Of a DNA stretch of 64,000 bases, positions 1 through 8,529 are shown piece after piece (position 1 is the stretch's first letter; each line of letters opens with the position of its first letter). This stretch comes from an uncultured Treponema sp. (GTDB lineage: Bacteria; Spirochaetota; Spirochaetia; Treponematales; Treponemataceae). The notes beneath the pieces were generated by a model. The model did not search any database. It was not told the DNA's origin and saw nothing but the letters and a program-made list of their open reading frames with translations. The stretch is taken from assembly GCA_934718065.1 (NCBI GenBank), contig CAKUZR010000013.1, positions 15,326 through 79,325 on the forward strand, written 5' to 3'. The translations under genes were made by a program, and so were the position numbers.

Positions 1-1
1 G

Positions 2-466
2 ATGATTTGGAAACCGCTCGGCGCGCACTACGACGGCTACTATCAGGTTGACCCTTCAGGAATCGCGTTCGCAGGCGGTGGCTTCGATTTGAATCTTCGT
101 GACATGGCGGCTTTCGGCGAGATGATGCGCTGCAACGGAAAACTGAACGGAAAGCAAGTCATTCCAGAAGCGGCAGTAAAAGACATCGCGCTCGGCGGCG
201 CTTCCAGCGAATACAAGGCGGCATTCTCAAAAGGCGACTACCCAAAACTCAAAGGCTGGAGCTACCACAATATGTGGTGGAAAACCAACAATTCGCACGG
301 AGCGTATATGGCACGCGGTGTTCATGGCCAGGCAATCTACATCGACCCGGCGGCAGAAATGGTGATCGCGCGTTTCGCCTCGACTTATTACGCCTCAAAC
401 AAATACATAGATCAGCTTTCAATCCCGGCCTACGAAGCTGTGGCTGAATATCTGATAAAAAAATAA
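2..466 (+). CDS. Serine hydrolase of the beta-lactamase family, C-terminal part
   Basis: The window opens inside this gene; about 154 C-terminal residues remain before a TAA stop. The family (class C beta-lactamase-like or NylB-type hydrolases) cleaves amide or ester bonds with an active-site serine. Visible family marks are GGGFDLNLRDMAAFGEMM near residues 25-42, and RGVHGQAIYIDP near 105-116, which lies where the family has its third active-site block. The S-x-x-K and Y-x-N blocks would lie upstream of the window, so activity and substrate cannot be judged. The following gene has its own promoter-like sequence, so this is probably the end of its transcript. Confidence 0.75.
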   Translation: MIWKPLGAHYDGYYQVDPSGIAFAGGGFDLNLRDMAAFGEMMRCNGKLNGKQVIPEAAVKDIALGGASSEYKAAFSKGDYPKLKGWSYHNMWWKTNNSHGAYMARGVHGQAIYIDPAAEMVIARFASTYYASNKYIDQLSIPAYEAVAEYLIKK

Positions 467-499
467 CGGGTCATTTTTGCTCCGCAAAAACCGGGCTAT

Positions 500-563
500 G
501 CGCCGTTTCATTCTTTCACAATTTCCGACAATGCCTTCAATTGTGAAAGAACGCCTTCGGCGC
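500..563. repeat. Inverted repeat / cruciform-capable hairpin
   Basis: Perfect 13-bp arms TTCTTTCACAATT (511-523) and AATTGTGAAAGAA (539-551) enclose a 15-nt loop. Outer arms GCGCCG (500-505) and CGGCGC (558-563) can extend the fold. There is no U-tract directly after the stem, so it is not a textbook terminator, but it may end or protect the transcript of the preceding gene. Confidence 0.6.
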
Positions 564-586
564 GGCTACTATCCCTTGCCCATTTG

Positions 587-595
587 TGGTATAAT
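587..595 (+). promoter_or_regulatory. Extended -10 promoter with ATG at +1
   Basis: TGGTATAAT is an extended -10 (TGn + TATAAT at 590-595). Six bases separate it from ATG 602, so the predicted first transcribed base is the A of the start codon. There is no ribosome-binding site in between, so the message would be leaderless. Confidence 0.5.
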
Positions 596-601
596 GCAGT
601 T

Positions 602-1498
602 ATGTTTGCGGATTCATTCTTAAATTTTTATCAGACAACCGAAGAATTTGGCATGGAGGAAGGCTCGGAAATTCTTTCCCGTTTTGGTTCCCATGAATGT
701 CTTGCGCTGGACGCAGGTTTTTCCAGCGGCGATATTTGGAAACGCTCGGAACGAATTTCCCAGTGCCTTGAATTTTTTGACACGGAAAAACAGTCTAATC
801 TTATCCGGAAAATAAAAAATTCAGTTTATTTTTGCGCCGGAGCAATGCCGACTTCTGAAAATGTTGAAAAACCCGAAGAAACTGTTGAAGCCCTTGAAAA
901 AAACATCAATGAATTCAAGTCTTCCGAAAACGAATTCGCATCTCATCTTGTAGCCATCGGACCTTGCGGAATTGACCACGACTGGGAATCTTCGGAAAAC
1001 GGCGGCAGAATCCACGATTTTTTCGACCGCCAGACAATAATCGGGGAGCGCAATCTTTTTGAAGAGGAGCTTCTGCTTGCAAAAAAACTTGATTTGCCGG
1101 TTGTTGTTCATTCCAGAAAAAGCTTCCAGGACACAATGGATGTTCTTCGCATTGCAAAATGGAACAAAGGCGTGGTTCATGGATTTTCTTATTCCCAGTC
1201 CGAGCTGGAATTCTTTCTGAATATGGGATGGTACATCAGTTTTGACGGCTCGGTTACTTTTTCCGGAAAAAATAAAAACGAAGTTGCGGAAATGGTTTCC
1301 TATGTTCCGCTGAACCGCCTTCTTATTGAGTCGGATTCTCCGTTCTACGCGCCGATTCCTGTAAAAGGCACAGTAAATTCCCCGGAAAATCTTAAATACA
1401 TCTACGAATTCATTGCTTCAAAACGGAAAATGCAAAGCTTAAAACTGAACGAAAAAATCCAGAACAATATGAAAAAACTTTTCGGCATCGACCAGTAA
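602..1498 (+). CDS. TatD-like metal-dependent hydrolase with degraded metal site
   Basis: About 298 residues, a little longer than usual TatD (about 260). TatD proteins are TIM-barrel nucleases/hydrolases using HxH, E, H, H and D metal ligands. The later part is clear: PVVVHSR, VVHGFSYS and ESDSPFYAP match the usual VHSR, HCFSG and TDSPYLAP blocks, with H, H and D kept. The N terminus reads MFADSFLNF where the family has DxHxH, and AIGPCGID where it has GE(I/C)GLD, so the HxH pair and the Glu ligand are absent. It may be a non-catalytic relative or use another chemistry. ATG 602 is chosen because a TATAAT box ends 6 bases before it; the earlier in-frame TTG at 584 lies upstream of the promoter. 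Confidence 0.7.
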   Translation: MFADSFLNFYQTTEEFGMEEGSEILSRFGSHECLALDAGFSSGDIWKRSERISQCLEFFDTEKQSNLIRKIKNSVYFCAGAMPTSENVEKPEETVEALEKNINEFKSSENEFASHLVAIGPCGIDHDWESSENGGRIHDFFDRQTIIGERNLFEEELLLAKKLDLPVVVHSRKSFQDTMDVLRIAKWNKGVVHGFSYSQSELEFFLNMGWYISFDGSVTFSGKNKNEVAEMVSYVPLNRLLIESDSPFYAPIPVKGTVNSPENLKYIYEFIASKRKMQSLKLNEKIQNNMKKLFGIDQ

Positions 1499-1537
1499 AA
1501 TCAGCGGCAAAAATCGTAAAAAAATAAAGAAAATTAA

Positions 1538-1566
1538 TTGACAATTTTTAAAATATAGTCTTATAT
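1538..1566 (+). promoter_or_regulatory. Sigma-70 promoter of urtABCDE
   Basis: TTGACA at 1538-1543, a 17-bp spacer and TTATAT at 1561-1566. The predicted start of transcription is about 1573, only about 11 bases before a terminator-like hairpin. Confidence 0.7.
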
Positions 1567-1583
1567 ATTCGTATTCAGACGAA

Positions 1584-1631
1584 GGCGTCGAAGATTCATT
1601 TAATTTTGAATCTCCGGCGCCTTTTTATTTT
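1584..1631 (+). terminator. Promoter-proximal terminator (attenuator candidate) before urtA
   Basis: Arms 1584-1597 and 1608-1621 pair over 13 of 14 positions (GGCGTCGAAGATTC with GAATCTCCGGCGCC, one G-U), with a 10-nt loop, followed by TTTTTATTTT. It lies between the urtA promoter and the urtA ribosome-binding site, so it can only act on this operon, by stopping or pausing transcription early. What would relieve it is not visible. Confidence 0.65.
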
Positions 1632-1651
1632 AACAAAACGAGGTATAGCGT

Positions 1652-2839
1652 ATGAAAAAAATTCTTTCTTTTGTTTGCGCGGCGGCAGCTGCTGTTTCTC
1701 TGGCGGGCTGTTCAAAAAAAGATTCTGGAGCAACTGTAAAAGTCGGAATTCTTCATTCTTTGAGCGGAACAATGGCGATTTCAGAAACTTCTGTCCGTGA
1801 TGCGGAAATGCTTGCGATAAATGAAATCAATGCGGCGGGCGGTGTTCTTGGAAAACAAATCGTTGCAATTCAGGAAGACGGTGCGTCTGAACCTCAGATT
1901 TTTGCGGAAAAAGCAAGAAAACTTATTCAGAATGACAAAGTTGCCACAATTTTCGGCTGCTGGACTTCAGCATCGCGCAAAGCGGTAAAGCCAGTTGTTG
2001 AAGAAACAGGCGCTCTTCTTTGGTATCCGGTTCAGTATGAAGGAATGGAAATGTCGCCAAATATTATGTACATGGGCGCGGCTCCAAACCAGCAGGCAGT
2101 TCCGGCAGTTGAATACTGTGTAAAGAATTTTGGAAAGAAGGTTTTTCTTGTTGGCTCAGATTATGTATTTCCACGGACAGCCAACAAAATCATAAAGGCT
2201 CAGCTTGCATATCTTGGCGGAACTTGCGCCGGCGAGGAATACACTCCGATGGGACACACTGACTACGCGACAATTGTTTCAAAAATCGCCGCTGCAAAAC
2301 CGGACTGCGTAATCAACACATTGAACGGCGATTCAAACGTTGCTTTCTTCAAGCAGCTTACAGATGCCGGACTTAATTCTTCAAACTGCCCGGTAATGAG
2401 CTTTTCAATTGCCGAGGAAGAAGTTGGCGGTGTAGGAATTGACAATCTTAAAGGACATTATGTTGCGTGGAACTATTATCAGACAACAAAAACTCCTGAA
2501 AACGAAAAATTTGTGGCAGACTACAAAAAAAGCTACGGTGAAAAACGAGTTACAGACGATCCAATCGAAGCTGGATATATCGGAGTTTACTTGTGGGCAA
2601 AATCAGTTCAGAAGGCAGGTTCTTTCGATGTTGAAAAAGTCCGCGAAGCTGCAAAAGGAATGACTTTTGACGCTCCGGAAGGAAAAGTAACAATTGACGG
2701 CGACAACCAGCATCTTTACAAGCCGGTCCGCATCGGAAAAATCAATTCTGAAGGTTTGATTGATGAAGTAAGCGCAACAGAAAGCGCAGTAAAACCGGAT
2801 CCATACCTTAGCACATACAGCTGGGCAAAAGGACTTTAA
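1652..2839 (+). CDS. urtA: Urea ABC transporter, substrate-binding lipoprotein
   Basis: A 395-residue type I periplasmic binding protein of the branched-chain amino-acid/amide family. The signal peptide ends in a lipobox (SLAGC, Cys about 20), so the mature protein is a lipoprotein on the outside of the inner membrane. Family marks include [30 protein letters not shown] and [10 protein letters not shown], which are typical of UrtA rather than LivJ. It captures urea for UrtBC. It heads the urtABCDE operon, and a complete urease cluster lies just beyond, which supports urea as substrate. Start: ATG 1652 after AACGAGG. Confidence 0.92.
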   Translation: MKKILSFVCAAAAAVSLAGCSKKDSGATVKVGILHSLSGTMAISETSVRDAEMLAINEINAAGGVLGKQIVAIQEDGASEPQIFAEKARKLIQNDKVATIFGCWTSASRKAVKPVVEETGALLWYPVQYEGMEMSPNIMYMGAAPNQQAVPAVEYCVKNFGKKVFLVGSDYVFPRTANKIIKAQLAYLGGTCAGEEYTPMGHTDYATIVSKIAAAKPDCVINTLNGDSNVAFFKQLTDAGLNSSNCPVMSFSIAEEEVGGVGIDNLKGHYVAWNYYQTTKTPENEKFVADYKKSYGEKRVTDDPIEAGYIGVYLWAKSVQKAGSFDVEKVREAAKGMTFDAPEGKVTIDGDNQHLYKPVRIGKINSEGLIDEVSATESAVKPDPYLSTYSWAKGL

Positions 2840-2856
2840 TCAGTTTTAATCAGCAA

Positions 2857-2878
2857 GAAGGGCGGGCAGCCGCCCTTC
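2857..2878 (+). other. Intercistronic hairpin between urtA and urtB
   Basis: A perfect 9-bp stem GAAGGGCGG / CCGCCCTTC with a GCAG loop and no U-tract. Such stems after the binding-protein gene often protect the upstream message and raise its level over the permease genes; that role is an inference here. Confidence 0.6.
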
Positions 2879-2896
2879 CTTCAAAAAGGTTCAGAT

Positions 2897-3820
2897 ATGA
2901 GTTCAATTCTTACTATTTTATTCAACGGAATCAGTCTTAGCTCAATTCTTCTGCTTGCGGCTCTTGGGCTTTCCATAACATTTGGACTAATGCGCGTAAT
3001 AAATATGGCTCACGGCGAATTTATTATGATTGGCGCATACACAACATTTCTTGTTCAAAATTTTTTCTTAAGATTTGTTCCAAAATCAGTTTTTGATATT
3101 TATTTTCCTGTGGCAATTGTCTTCAGTTTTGCAGTTGCATTTCTTTTCGGGCTTTTGCTGGAACGCCTTGTAATTCGCCGTCTTTATGGCCGGGAAACAG
3201 ATTCTCTGCTTGCAACTTGGGGCGTTTCTCTTGTTTTGCAGCAGCTTGCCAGAACAATTTTTGGTGCTCCAAACGTAAATGTTTCTGCGCCTTCATTTTT
3301 AAATGGAAATATAACATTGTTTGCCAGTGAAAATTCCGCTGGCCTTGTAATGACATATAAACGGCTTTTTATTATTGCGCTTGTAATCTTGTGCATGGTT
3401 GGAATGTACATTCTTATGTATAAAACTGGCTATGGAAAAAAAGTCCGCGCCACAATGCAGAACAGGGCGATGGCTCAATGCCTTGGAATCCAGACAAACA
3501 AAATTGACGCGTATACTTTCGCGCTTGGCTCTGGGCTTGCCGGAATTGCTGGAAGCGCGCTTTGCCTTCTTGGTTCTGTAGGTCCTTCGCTGGGGCAGAA
3601 TTATATTGTTGACACTTTCATGGTTGTTGTTCTGGGCGGAGTCGGTCGTCTTGCAGGAAGCGTTGCCGGCGCGATTCTTATTGGAATGAGCAACTCGATA
3701 ATTCAGGCCGGAACCAGCGCGAACATTGCAAAAGCCGTGGTTCTTCTTCTGGTTATTTTGTTCCTTCAGAAAAAGCCGCAGGGCTTGTTTGTTATCCACA
3801 GCCGTGCCTTGGACGAATAG
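2897..3820 (+). CDS. urtB: Urea ABC transporter, permease UrtB
   Basis: A 307-residue LivH-type inner-membrane permease with about eight hydrophobic segments. The N terminus (LAALGLSITFGLMRVINMAHGEF) and the later GLGxNYIVDTFMVVVLGGVGRLAGSVAGA block are diagnostic of this family. With UrtC it forms the membrane channel for urea. It follows urtA after 57 bases and precedes urtC by 9 bases. Confidence 0.92.
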   Translation: MSSILTILFNGISLSSILLLAALGLSITFGLMRVINMAHGEFIMIGAYTTFLVQNFFLRFVPKSVFDIYFPVAIVFSFAVAFLFGLLLERLVIRRLYGRETDSLLATWGVSLVLQQLARTIFGAPNVNVSAPSFLNGNITLFASENSAGLVMTYKRLFIIALVILCMVGMYILMYKTGYGKKVRATMQNRAMAQCLGIQTNKIDAYTFALGSGLAGIAGSALCLLGSVGPSLGQNYIVDTFMVVVLGGVGRLAGSVAGAILIGMSNSIIQAGTSANIAKAVVLLLVILFLQKKPQGLFVIHSRALDE

Positions 3821-3829
3821 GAGTTCTCT

Positions 3830-4975
3830 ATGAAACTAAAATTCAAAATTTCAGACCTTTTCACAGCTTCTCCGGCTGGCTCTTTGAACACAATCGACGG
3901 ACTTTCCACAAAAGGCAAAAATTCCGCATTTGCGCTTGTAGTGCTTGTAATCGCATTGCTTCCGCTGTTCCTTTCGCCTTTCAGAGTAAGCCTGGTTGGA
4001 AAATACATAACTTACGCGATTGTCGCAATGGCTCTAGACCTAATCTGGGGCTACACAGGAATTTTAAGCCTTGGCCACGGCGTATTCTTCGGACTGGGCG
4101 GATACGCTTTCGGAATGTATCTTAAGCTGGTTGCAAGCGGCGGAAATCTTCCCGATTTTATGAGCTGGTCCGGACGCACAACGCTTCCGTGGTTCTGGGA
4201 AATTTACAAATCCGCTCCGGCGGCAATAATAATGGTTTTGTTTGTTCCAACGGCTCTTGCTTTCATTCTTGGCTTCCTGACTTTCACAAACAGAATTAAA
4301 GGCGTTTATTTTTCAATATTGAGCCAGGCTTTGGCGCTTGTTTTTGTAACATTGTTTGTCGGACTTCAGCAGTATACCGGCGGAACAAACGGACTTACGG
4401 ATTTTTCCAAGCTTTTCGGGCTTCAGCTCTACGCAAAATCCACAAAATACATCTGGTATTACGTTGCGCTTGCGTTCATGGTTTTAACATACATTTTGTT
4501 CAGCCAGGTTTTAAAAAGCAAATGCGGAAGAGTTCTTGTTGCAATCCGCGACGGAGAAAACAGAACCCGATTCTCAGGATATTATGTTGCGCAGTACAAA
4601 ACTTTTGTTTACGCTCTTAGCGCCCTTGCCACAGGAATTGCCGGCGCGCTGTTTGTTCCTTTCAGCGGAATAATCAGCCCAAGCGAAATGAGCATCAGCA
4701 GTTCAATTGATATGGCAATCTGGGTTGCCGTGGGCGGCCGCGGAACTTTAATCGGCGCGGTAATCGGCGCATTTCTTGTGAATTTGTGCAAAACGCTCGT
4801 CAGCGAAAATTTCCCGGAAATCTGGTCATATTTCATCGGCTTGCTTTTTGTGGTTGTCGTAATGTTTCTTCCGCGCGGACTTACCGGTGTTTTTATGGAT
4901 TTGAAAAATTTCGTGCAGAAAAAGCTTATTAATAGAAGAAAAACTGAAAAATCTTCAGAAAAGGTGGAGGCGTAA
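3830..4975 (+). CDS. urtC: Urea ABC transporter, permease UrtC
   Basis: A 381-residue LivM-type permease with a cytoplasmic N-terminal stretch and about nine hydrophobic segments. GYTGILSLGHGVFFGLGGYAF and the IWVAVGGRGTLIGAVIGAF block are typical of UrtC/LivM. It pairs with UrtB. The lysine-rich C-terminal tail (about 360-381) is cytoplasmic. Start follows a GGAG-like site; its stop is one base from the urtD start, indicating coupled translation. Confidence 0.92.
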   Translation: MKLKFKISDLFTASPAGSLNTIDGLSTKGKNSAFALVVLVIALLPLFLSPFRVSLVGKYITYAIVAMALDLIWGYTGILSLGHGVFFGLGGYAFGMYLKLVASGGNLPDFMSWSGRTTLPWFWEIYKSAPAAIIMVLFVPTALAFILGFLTFTNRIKGVYFSILSQALALVFVTLFVGLQQYTGGTNGLTDFSKLFGLQLYAKSTKYIWYYVALAFMVLTYILFSQVLKSKCGRVLVAIRDGENRTRFSGYYVAQYKTFVYALSALATGIAGALFVPFSGIISPSEMSISSSIDMAIWVAVGGRGTLIGAVIGAFLVNLCKTLVSENFPEIWSYFIGLLFVVVVMFLPRGLTGVFMDLKNFVQKKLINRRKTEKSSEKVEA

Positions 4976-4976
4976 A

Positions 4977-5870
4977 ATGACTTTGAAGAAAAAAATTATT
5001 GAAGCGTTTACTCCCGAAGGTCCAATCAAACTTCCAATGCACAACGAAGGCTACGTGATTGAAAAACCGAAAGAATACAAAATTCCGCCGGTAGTTTCAA
5101 TCAACCATATTTCCGTTGAATTTGACGGTTTCAAGGCGGTTAATGATGTAACGACCGATATTTTTCCGCATGAAGTTCATTTTTTCATCGGTCCGAACGG
5201 CGCGGGCAAAACCACAATGCTCGACATCATCTGCGGAAAAACCAAGCCTTCTGAAGGTTCAGTGATTTTCCACGGAGATTCGCTTGTTGCAGACAAAGGA
5301 ATTTACATCGATCTTACAAAAATGCGCGAATTTGAAATTATAAATCTTGGATTCGGCAGAAAATTCCAGGCTCCGAGCGTTTTTAAAAGTCTGACCGTAT
5401 ACGAAAATATGGAGCTTTCCCTGAAAGGAAACAAAGGCGTTTTTGCCTCGCTGTTTTTCAAGGCAAGCGAAAATCAGAAAAAATTGATTGACGAAGTTCT
5501 TTCTTCCGTGGATTTGATTGAAAAAAAAGACGAAAAAGCCGGCGGACTCAGCCACGGACAGAAGCAGTGGCTTGAAATTGCAATGCTGCTTGTCCAGGAG
5601 CCTTCCGTTCTTCTTCTTGACGAGCCGGTTGCCGGAATGGGAAAGCCTGAAACCGAGCGGACTGGCCAGATTATCCGGAACATTGCGAAAAAATATGCGG
5701 TTGTTGTTGTGGAGCACGATATGGAATTTGTGCGAAAATTCGCGGACACAGTAACCGTTATGCACGAAGGAAAAATTCTGGTTGAAGGAACTCCTTCTGA
5801 ATGTCTTGCTGATGAAAAAGTAAAGGCAGTTTATCTTGGAAGAGGAAAATTCCGGAAAAGCGGAATCTAA
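4977..5870 (+). CDS. urtD: Urea ABC transporter, ATPase UrtD
   Basis: A 297-residue LivG-type ATPase. It has Walker A GPNGAGKTT (about residues 75-83), the signature LSHGQKQWLEIAM in which HGQ replaces the common GGQ as usual for UrtD, and Walker B VLLLDEPVAGM. An additional N-terminal stretch of about 40 residues rich in Lys/Pro precedes the nucleotide-binding core. It powers UrtBC from the cytoplasm with UrtE. Confidence 0.92.
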   Translation: MTLKKKIIEAFTPEGPIKLPMHNEGYVIEKPKEYKIPPVVSINHISVEFDGFKAVNDVTTDIFPHEVHFFIGPNGAGKTTMLDIICGKTKPSEGSVIFHGDSLVADKGIYIDLTKMREFEIINLGFGRKFQAPSVFKSLTVYENMELSLKGNKGVFASLFFKASENQKKLIDEVLSSVDLIEKKDEKAGGLSHGQKQWLEIAMLLVQEPSVLLLDEPVAGMGKPETERTGQIIRNIAKKYAVVVVEHDMEFVRKFADTVTVMHEGKILVEGTPSECLADEKVKAVYLGRGKFRKSGI

Positions 5871-5893
5871 CGCAAAATTCAAAGAGGTGGAAA

Positions 5894-6589
5894 ATGCTGG
5901 AAATACAAAATTTATCTGCTTATTACGGCGAGTCGAACATAATTCCGGGTCTTACGCTTTCTGTTCCGGACAAGGAAATTGTGTGCCTTGTCGGTCGAAA
6001 CGGCGTAGGAAAAAGCACAACCTTGAAGTCAATAATGGGACTTGTAAAAACTCCTTCAGGAAGCATAAAGCTTGAAGGGCAGGAAATCATCAGAAAAAAA
6101 ACTTATGAACGCGCTGCAATGGGAATCGGCTACGTTCCGCAGGGAAGAGATATTTTTCCGCAGCTTACAGTTCAGGAAAATTTGGAGCTAGGGCTTCAGC
6201 TTAACAACGGAAAAGGAAAAATCGGCGAGGAAATTTTCGAGCTTTTCCCGATTATAAAGGAATTTCTTCACCGCAAAGGCGGAAATCTTTCCGGCGGCCA
6301 GCAGCAGCAGCTTGCGATTGCGCGCGCGCTTGTTTCTCACCCAAAACTTTTGATTCTTGACGAACCAACCGAAGGAATTCAGCCAAGCGTAATTGAAGAC
6401 ATTGCATCTGCAATTGAAAAAGTCAACAAACAGCTTGGAATAACAGTTCTCATCGTTGAACAGTATCTTGATTTTGTTCTGGGAATTTCAACAAGTTATT
6501 ACGTTATGGACAAAGGCGAAATCGTTCTGCAGGGGCTCACAAAAGATGCCGACGCGGCTTTGATTCAGTCAAAAATGTCAATCGGATAA
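5894..6589 (+). CDS. urtE: Urea ABC transporter, ATPase UrtE
   Basis: A 231-residue LivF-type ATPase with Walker A GRNGVGKST, signature LSGGQQQQLAIARAL and Walker B LLILDEPTEGIQP. The GIGYVPQGRDIFPQLTVQENL segment is characteristic of UrtE. A GAGGTGG ribosome-binding site lies just before ATG 5894. It is the last dedicated component of the urea transporter; a small membrane-protein gene follows after 42 bases. Confidence 0.92.
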   Translation: MLEIQNLSAYYGESNIIPGLTLSVPDKEIVCLVGRNGVGKSTTLKSIMGLVKTPSGSIKLEGQEIIRKKTYERAAMGIGYVPQGRDIFPQLTVQENLELGLQLNNGKGKIGEEIFELFPIIKEFLHRKGGNLSGGQQQQLAIARALVSHPKLLILDEPTEGIQPSVIEDIASAIEKVNKQLGITVLIVEQYLDFVLGISTSYYVMDKGEIVLQGLTKDADAALIQSKMSIG

Positions 6590-6631
6590 GATAAATCAGC
6601 TAAAATTGATAAAATTATATGGAGGCTTAAT

Positions 6632-7036
6632 ATGGCTTGTTTTTTAGTTCCACTTGCAGAGGCAGTTGCAATCAGCGCGGCAAAAGGCATTTATTCAAAA
6701 AAAACTGAAAAAGATGCGGCCCGCGGAATAATTAAATCTTCGGAAAAAAAACTGAAAATTCAGAATTTCCTGAAAAAAGTTGATATTCTTCAGAATATGC
6801 TTTACGGCGGAACATTTTTGCTTGCGGTTGACCACGTTTTTTCAGGCGAGCTTACGTGGCGCGCGCCGTTTCTTACTGCGCTCAAAACTCCAGCCGATAC
6901 ACAGATAATGCTCCACGAAATCGCGACAGTCGGCGTGGCAATGTCCGTTTCCATAACAGTTTTGTGGGCGGCCTGGGCGGCAATAAAAACTTTTGCAAAA
7001 AGCCCGAAGAAAAATTTTTTCCGGGCGGAAAATTAA
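6632..7036 (+). CDS. Conserved membrane protein of unknown function
   Basis: A 134-residue protein with an N-terminal hydrophobic stretch (MACFLVPLAEAVAISAA) and two further hydrophobic segments at about 50-70 and 97-120. It resembles a conserved family in anaerobes whose members begin with the same MACFLVPxAEA pattern and carry the PADTxxMLHEIATVGV segment (about 88-104). I know of no function for it. A GGAGG site precedes ATG 6632. It is co-directional with urtE (42-bp gap) and ends 4 bases into the convergent ureD, so it may be part of the urt transcript. Confidence 0.7.
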   Translation: MACFLVPLAEAVAISAAKGIYSKKTEKDAARGIIKSSEKKLKIQNFLKKVDILQNMLYGGTFLLAVDHVFSGELTWRAPFLTALKTPADTQIMLHEIATVGVAMSVSITVLWAAWAAIKTFAKSPKKNFFRAEN

Positions 7037-7878
7037 TTGATTTTAATTTTTTCAAAAATCTGCTGAACTTGTTCCGCTGAATTTGCAAGAACCCGGACGG
7101 CAATTCCGTTTCCTTCTGTGCTGGTAATTCCCACAAGAGGAGCGGATTTTTTTATCTCCACGATATTTTCCGCGTTGTACAGAAGTTTCTTTTCAATCTG
7201 CAAGAAATTCATAATATCCAAAGGCTTTAGGTTATAATTAAAAATCAGCATTGAACCAAGATGAGAATAATTTCCGTACATCGCCGCCGTTTTTAGGAAC
7301 TCCTTTTTTTCCGGGAATTTTCCGCAGTCGCTTCCTTCAAAAAACGTGTTGTCGCGGTAAACCAGTTTTCCTGCACATTCAATTTCTATAAGATTATGAT
7401 ATTTTTTGTAGTCAAAAAGTTCGCCGCTGGCTTTTCTTCCGGCGCAAATGCAATCCTGGTAAACCAGTTTTGAAGAATTGTCTTCCAGGCTGATTTTTGT
7501 TCTGGTGAAAAAATTGCTTCCGGCAAAAGGCATGCAGGGAAGCGGCGTGTAAATCAGAGTTCCGCCGCGTCCAACTGAAGAATTTATTTTCCGTTCCGCC
7601 GAGCCGTTGTCTTCCATTTTGAATATTTTTTCAAAAGACTGGCTCACAAGCTCCAGAATTGCGCCGTTTTCAACAATAAAACTGTGGTTTTGCTGGTCGC
7701 CAGCCATAATTCCTGCGCTCGCTGTCTGCTGAAAAACCGTGATTCCGCCGTCTGAACGCAAAAAAGGCTTCATAATCTTAAAAGGCGACGTGAAAAAACT
7801 GTCTTTTATGAAAGTTTTGCCTTTTTTGTTCTGCGCGGCGACAATTTTCAGCTCAGAAATTCTTCCAAATTGATTCAT
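7033..7878 (-). CDS. ureD: Urease accessory protein UreD (UreH)
   Basis: A 281-residue UreD-family chaperone. With UreF and UreG it forms the complex that opens the urease apoenzyme for nickel delivery. Features seen are FLRSDGGITVFQQTASAGIMAGDQQNHSF and later GRGGTLIYTPLPCMPFAGSNFF, matching the family's beta-sheet core. ATG 7878 begins one base after the ureG stop and is the sensible start; the open frame continues upstream through ureG but without support. It is the last gene of the urease operon and overlaps the end of the facing gene by 4 bases. Confidence 0.88.
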   Translation of the reverse strand: MNQFGRISELKIVAAQNKKGKTFIKDSFFTSPFKIMKPFLRSDGGITVFQQTASAGIMAGDQQNHSFIVENGAILELVSQSFEKIFKMEDNGSAERKINSSVGRGGTLIYTPLPCMPFAGSNFFTRTKISLEDNSSKLVYQDCICAGRKASGELFDYKKYHNLIEIECAGKLVYRDNTFFEGSDCGKFPEKKEFLKTAAMYGNYSHLGSMLIFNYNLKPLDIMNFLQIEKKLLYNAENIVEIKKSAPLVGITSTEGNGIAVRVLANSAEQVQQIFEKIKIN

Positions 7879-7879
7879 T

Positions 7880-8494
7880 TTAGTTTTCCAAATCTGAAAA
7901 AAATACGTTGTGGTCAAGAAAATCCAGAACTTCATCAATTCCTTCGCCGCTTCGTATGTTTGTAAAAACAAAAGGCTTCTCGCCGCGCATTTTCTTTGAA
8001 TCTCTTGCCATAACTTCAAGGCTTGCGCCGACCAGCGGAGCCAAATCAATTTTATTTATCACAAGAAGATTGCTCCGCATAATTCCAGGGCCGCCTTTCC
8101 GTGGAATTTTATCGCCTTCCGCAACATCTATTACAAAAATCGTGGCATCTACAAGCTCCGGACTGAAAGTTGCAGAAAGATTGTCGCCGCCGGATTCAAT
8201 AAAAACCAGCTCAATGTCCGGAAAACGCGCCCGAAGCTCGTCAACAGCTTCAAGATTCATGGATGCGTCTTCCCGGATTGCAGTGTGGGGGCAGCCGCCG
8301 GTTTCAACGCCGATAATCCGTTCAGGCGGCAGAACCGAATGTGCTGTAAGAAATTCCGCGTCTTCCTTTGTGTAAATGTCATTTGTAATTACCCCGATTG
8401 AATATTTTTCCGCCAGCCGGCGCGTCAACGCTTCAACCAAGGCAGTTTTTCCAGAACCAACAGGTCCCGCAACTCCAATTTTTGTAAATTTCAT
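7880..8494 (-). CDS. ureG: Urease accessory GTPase UreG
   Basis: A 204-residue SIMIBI-class GTPase. It has the P-loop [14 protein letters not shown] at about residues 8-21, YTKEDAEF, the nickel-binding [15 protein letters not shown] block with the CPH motif, [13 protein letters not shown], and NKIDLA for guanine recognition. GTP hydrolysis drives nickel insertion into urease. ATG 8494 is preceded by GGAGGAAACT, a strong ribosome-binding site, and overlaps nothing; a longer in-frame start within ureF is not needed. Confidence 0.95.
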   Translation of the reverse strand: MKFTKIGVAGPVGSGKTALVEALTRRLAEKYSIGVITNDIYTKEDAEFLTAHSVLPPERIIGVETGGCPHTAIREDASMNLEAVDELRARFPDIELVFIESGGDNLSATFSPELVDATIFVIDVAEGDKIPRKGGPGIMRSNLLVINKIDLAPLVGASLEVMARDSKKMRGEKPFVFTNIRSGEGIDEVLDFLDHNVFFSDLEN

Positions 8495-8529
8495 AGTTTC
8501 CTCCGTTTTAATCCGGCAAATCCAGCAGG

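Noticed and set aside
1573..1631. ANTAR-type antitermination leader at urtA
   Set aside because: ANTAR targets have two hairpins with AGNNGN hexaloops; only one hairpin with an AT-rich 10-nt loop is present.
7879..8049. Longer UreD beginning at 8049
   Set aside because: This would read through ureG in another frame; family N terminus begins at 7878.
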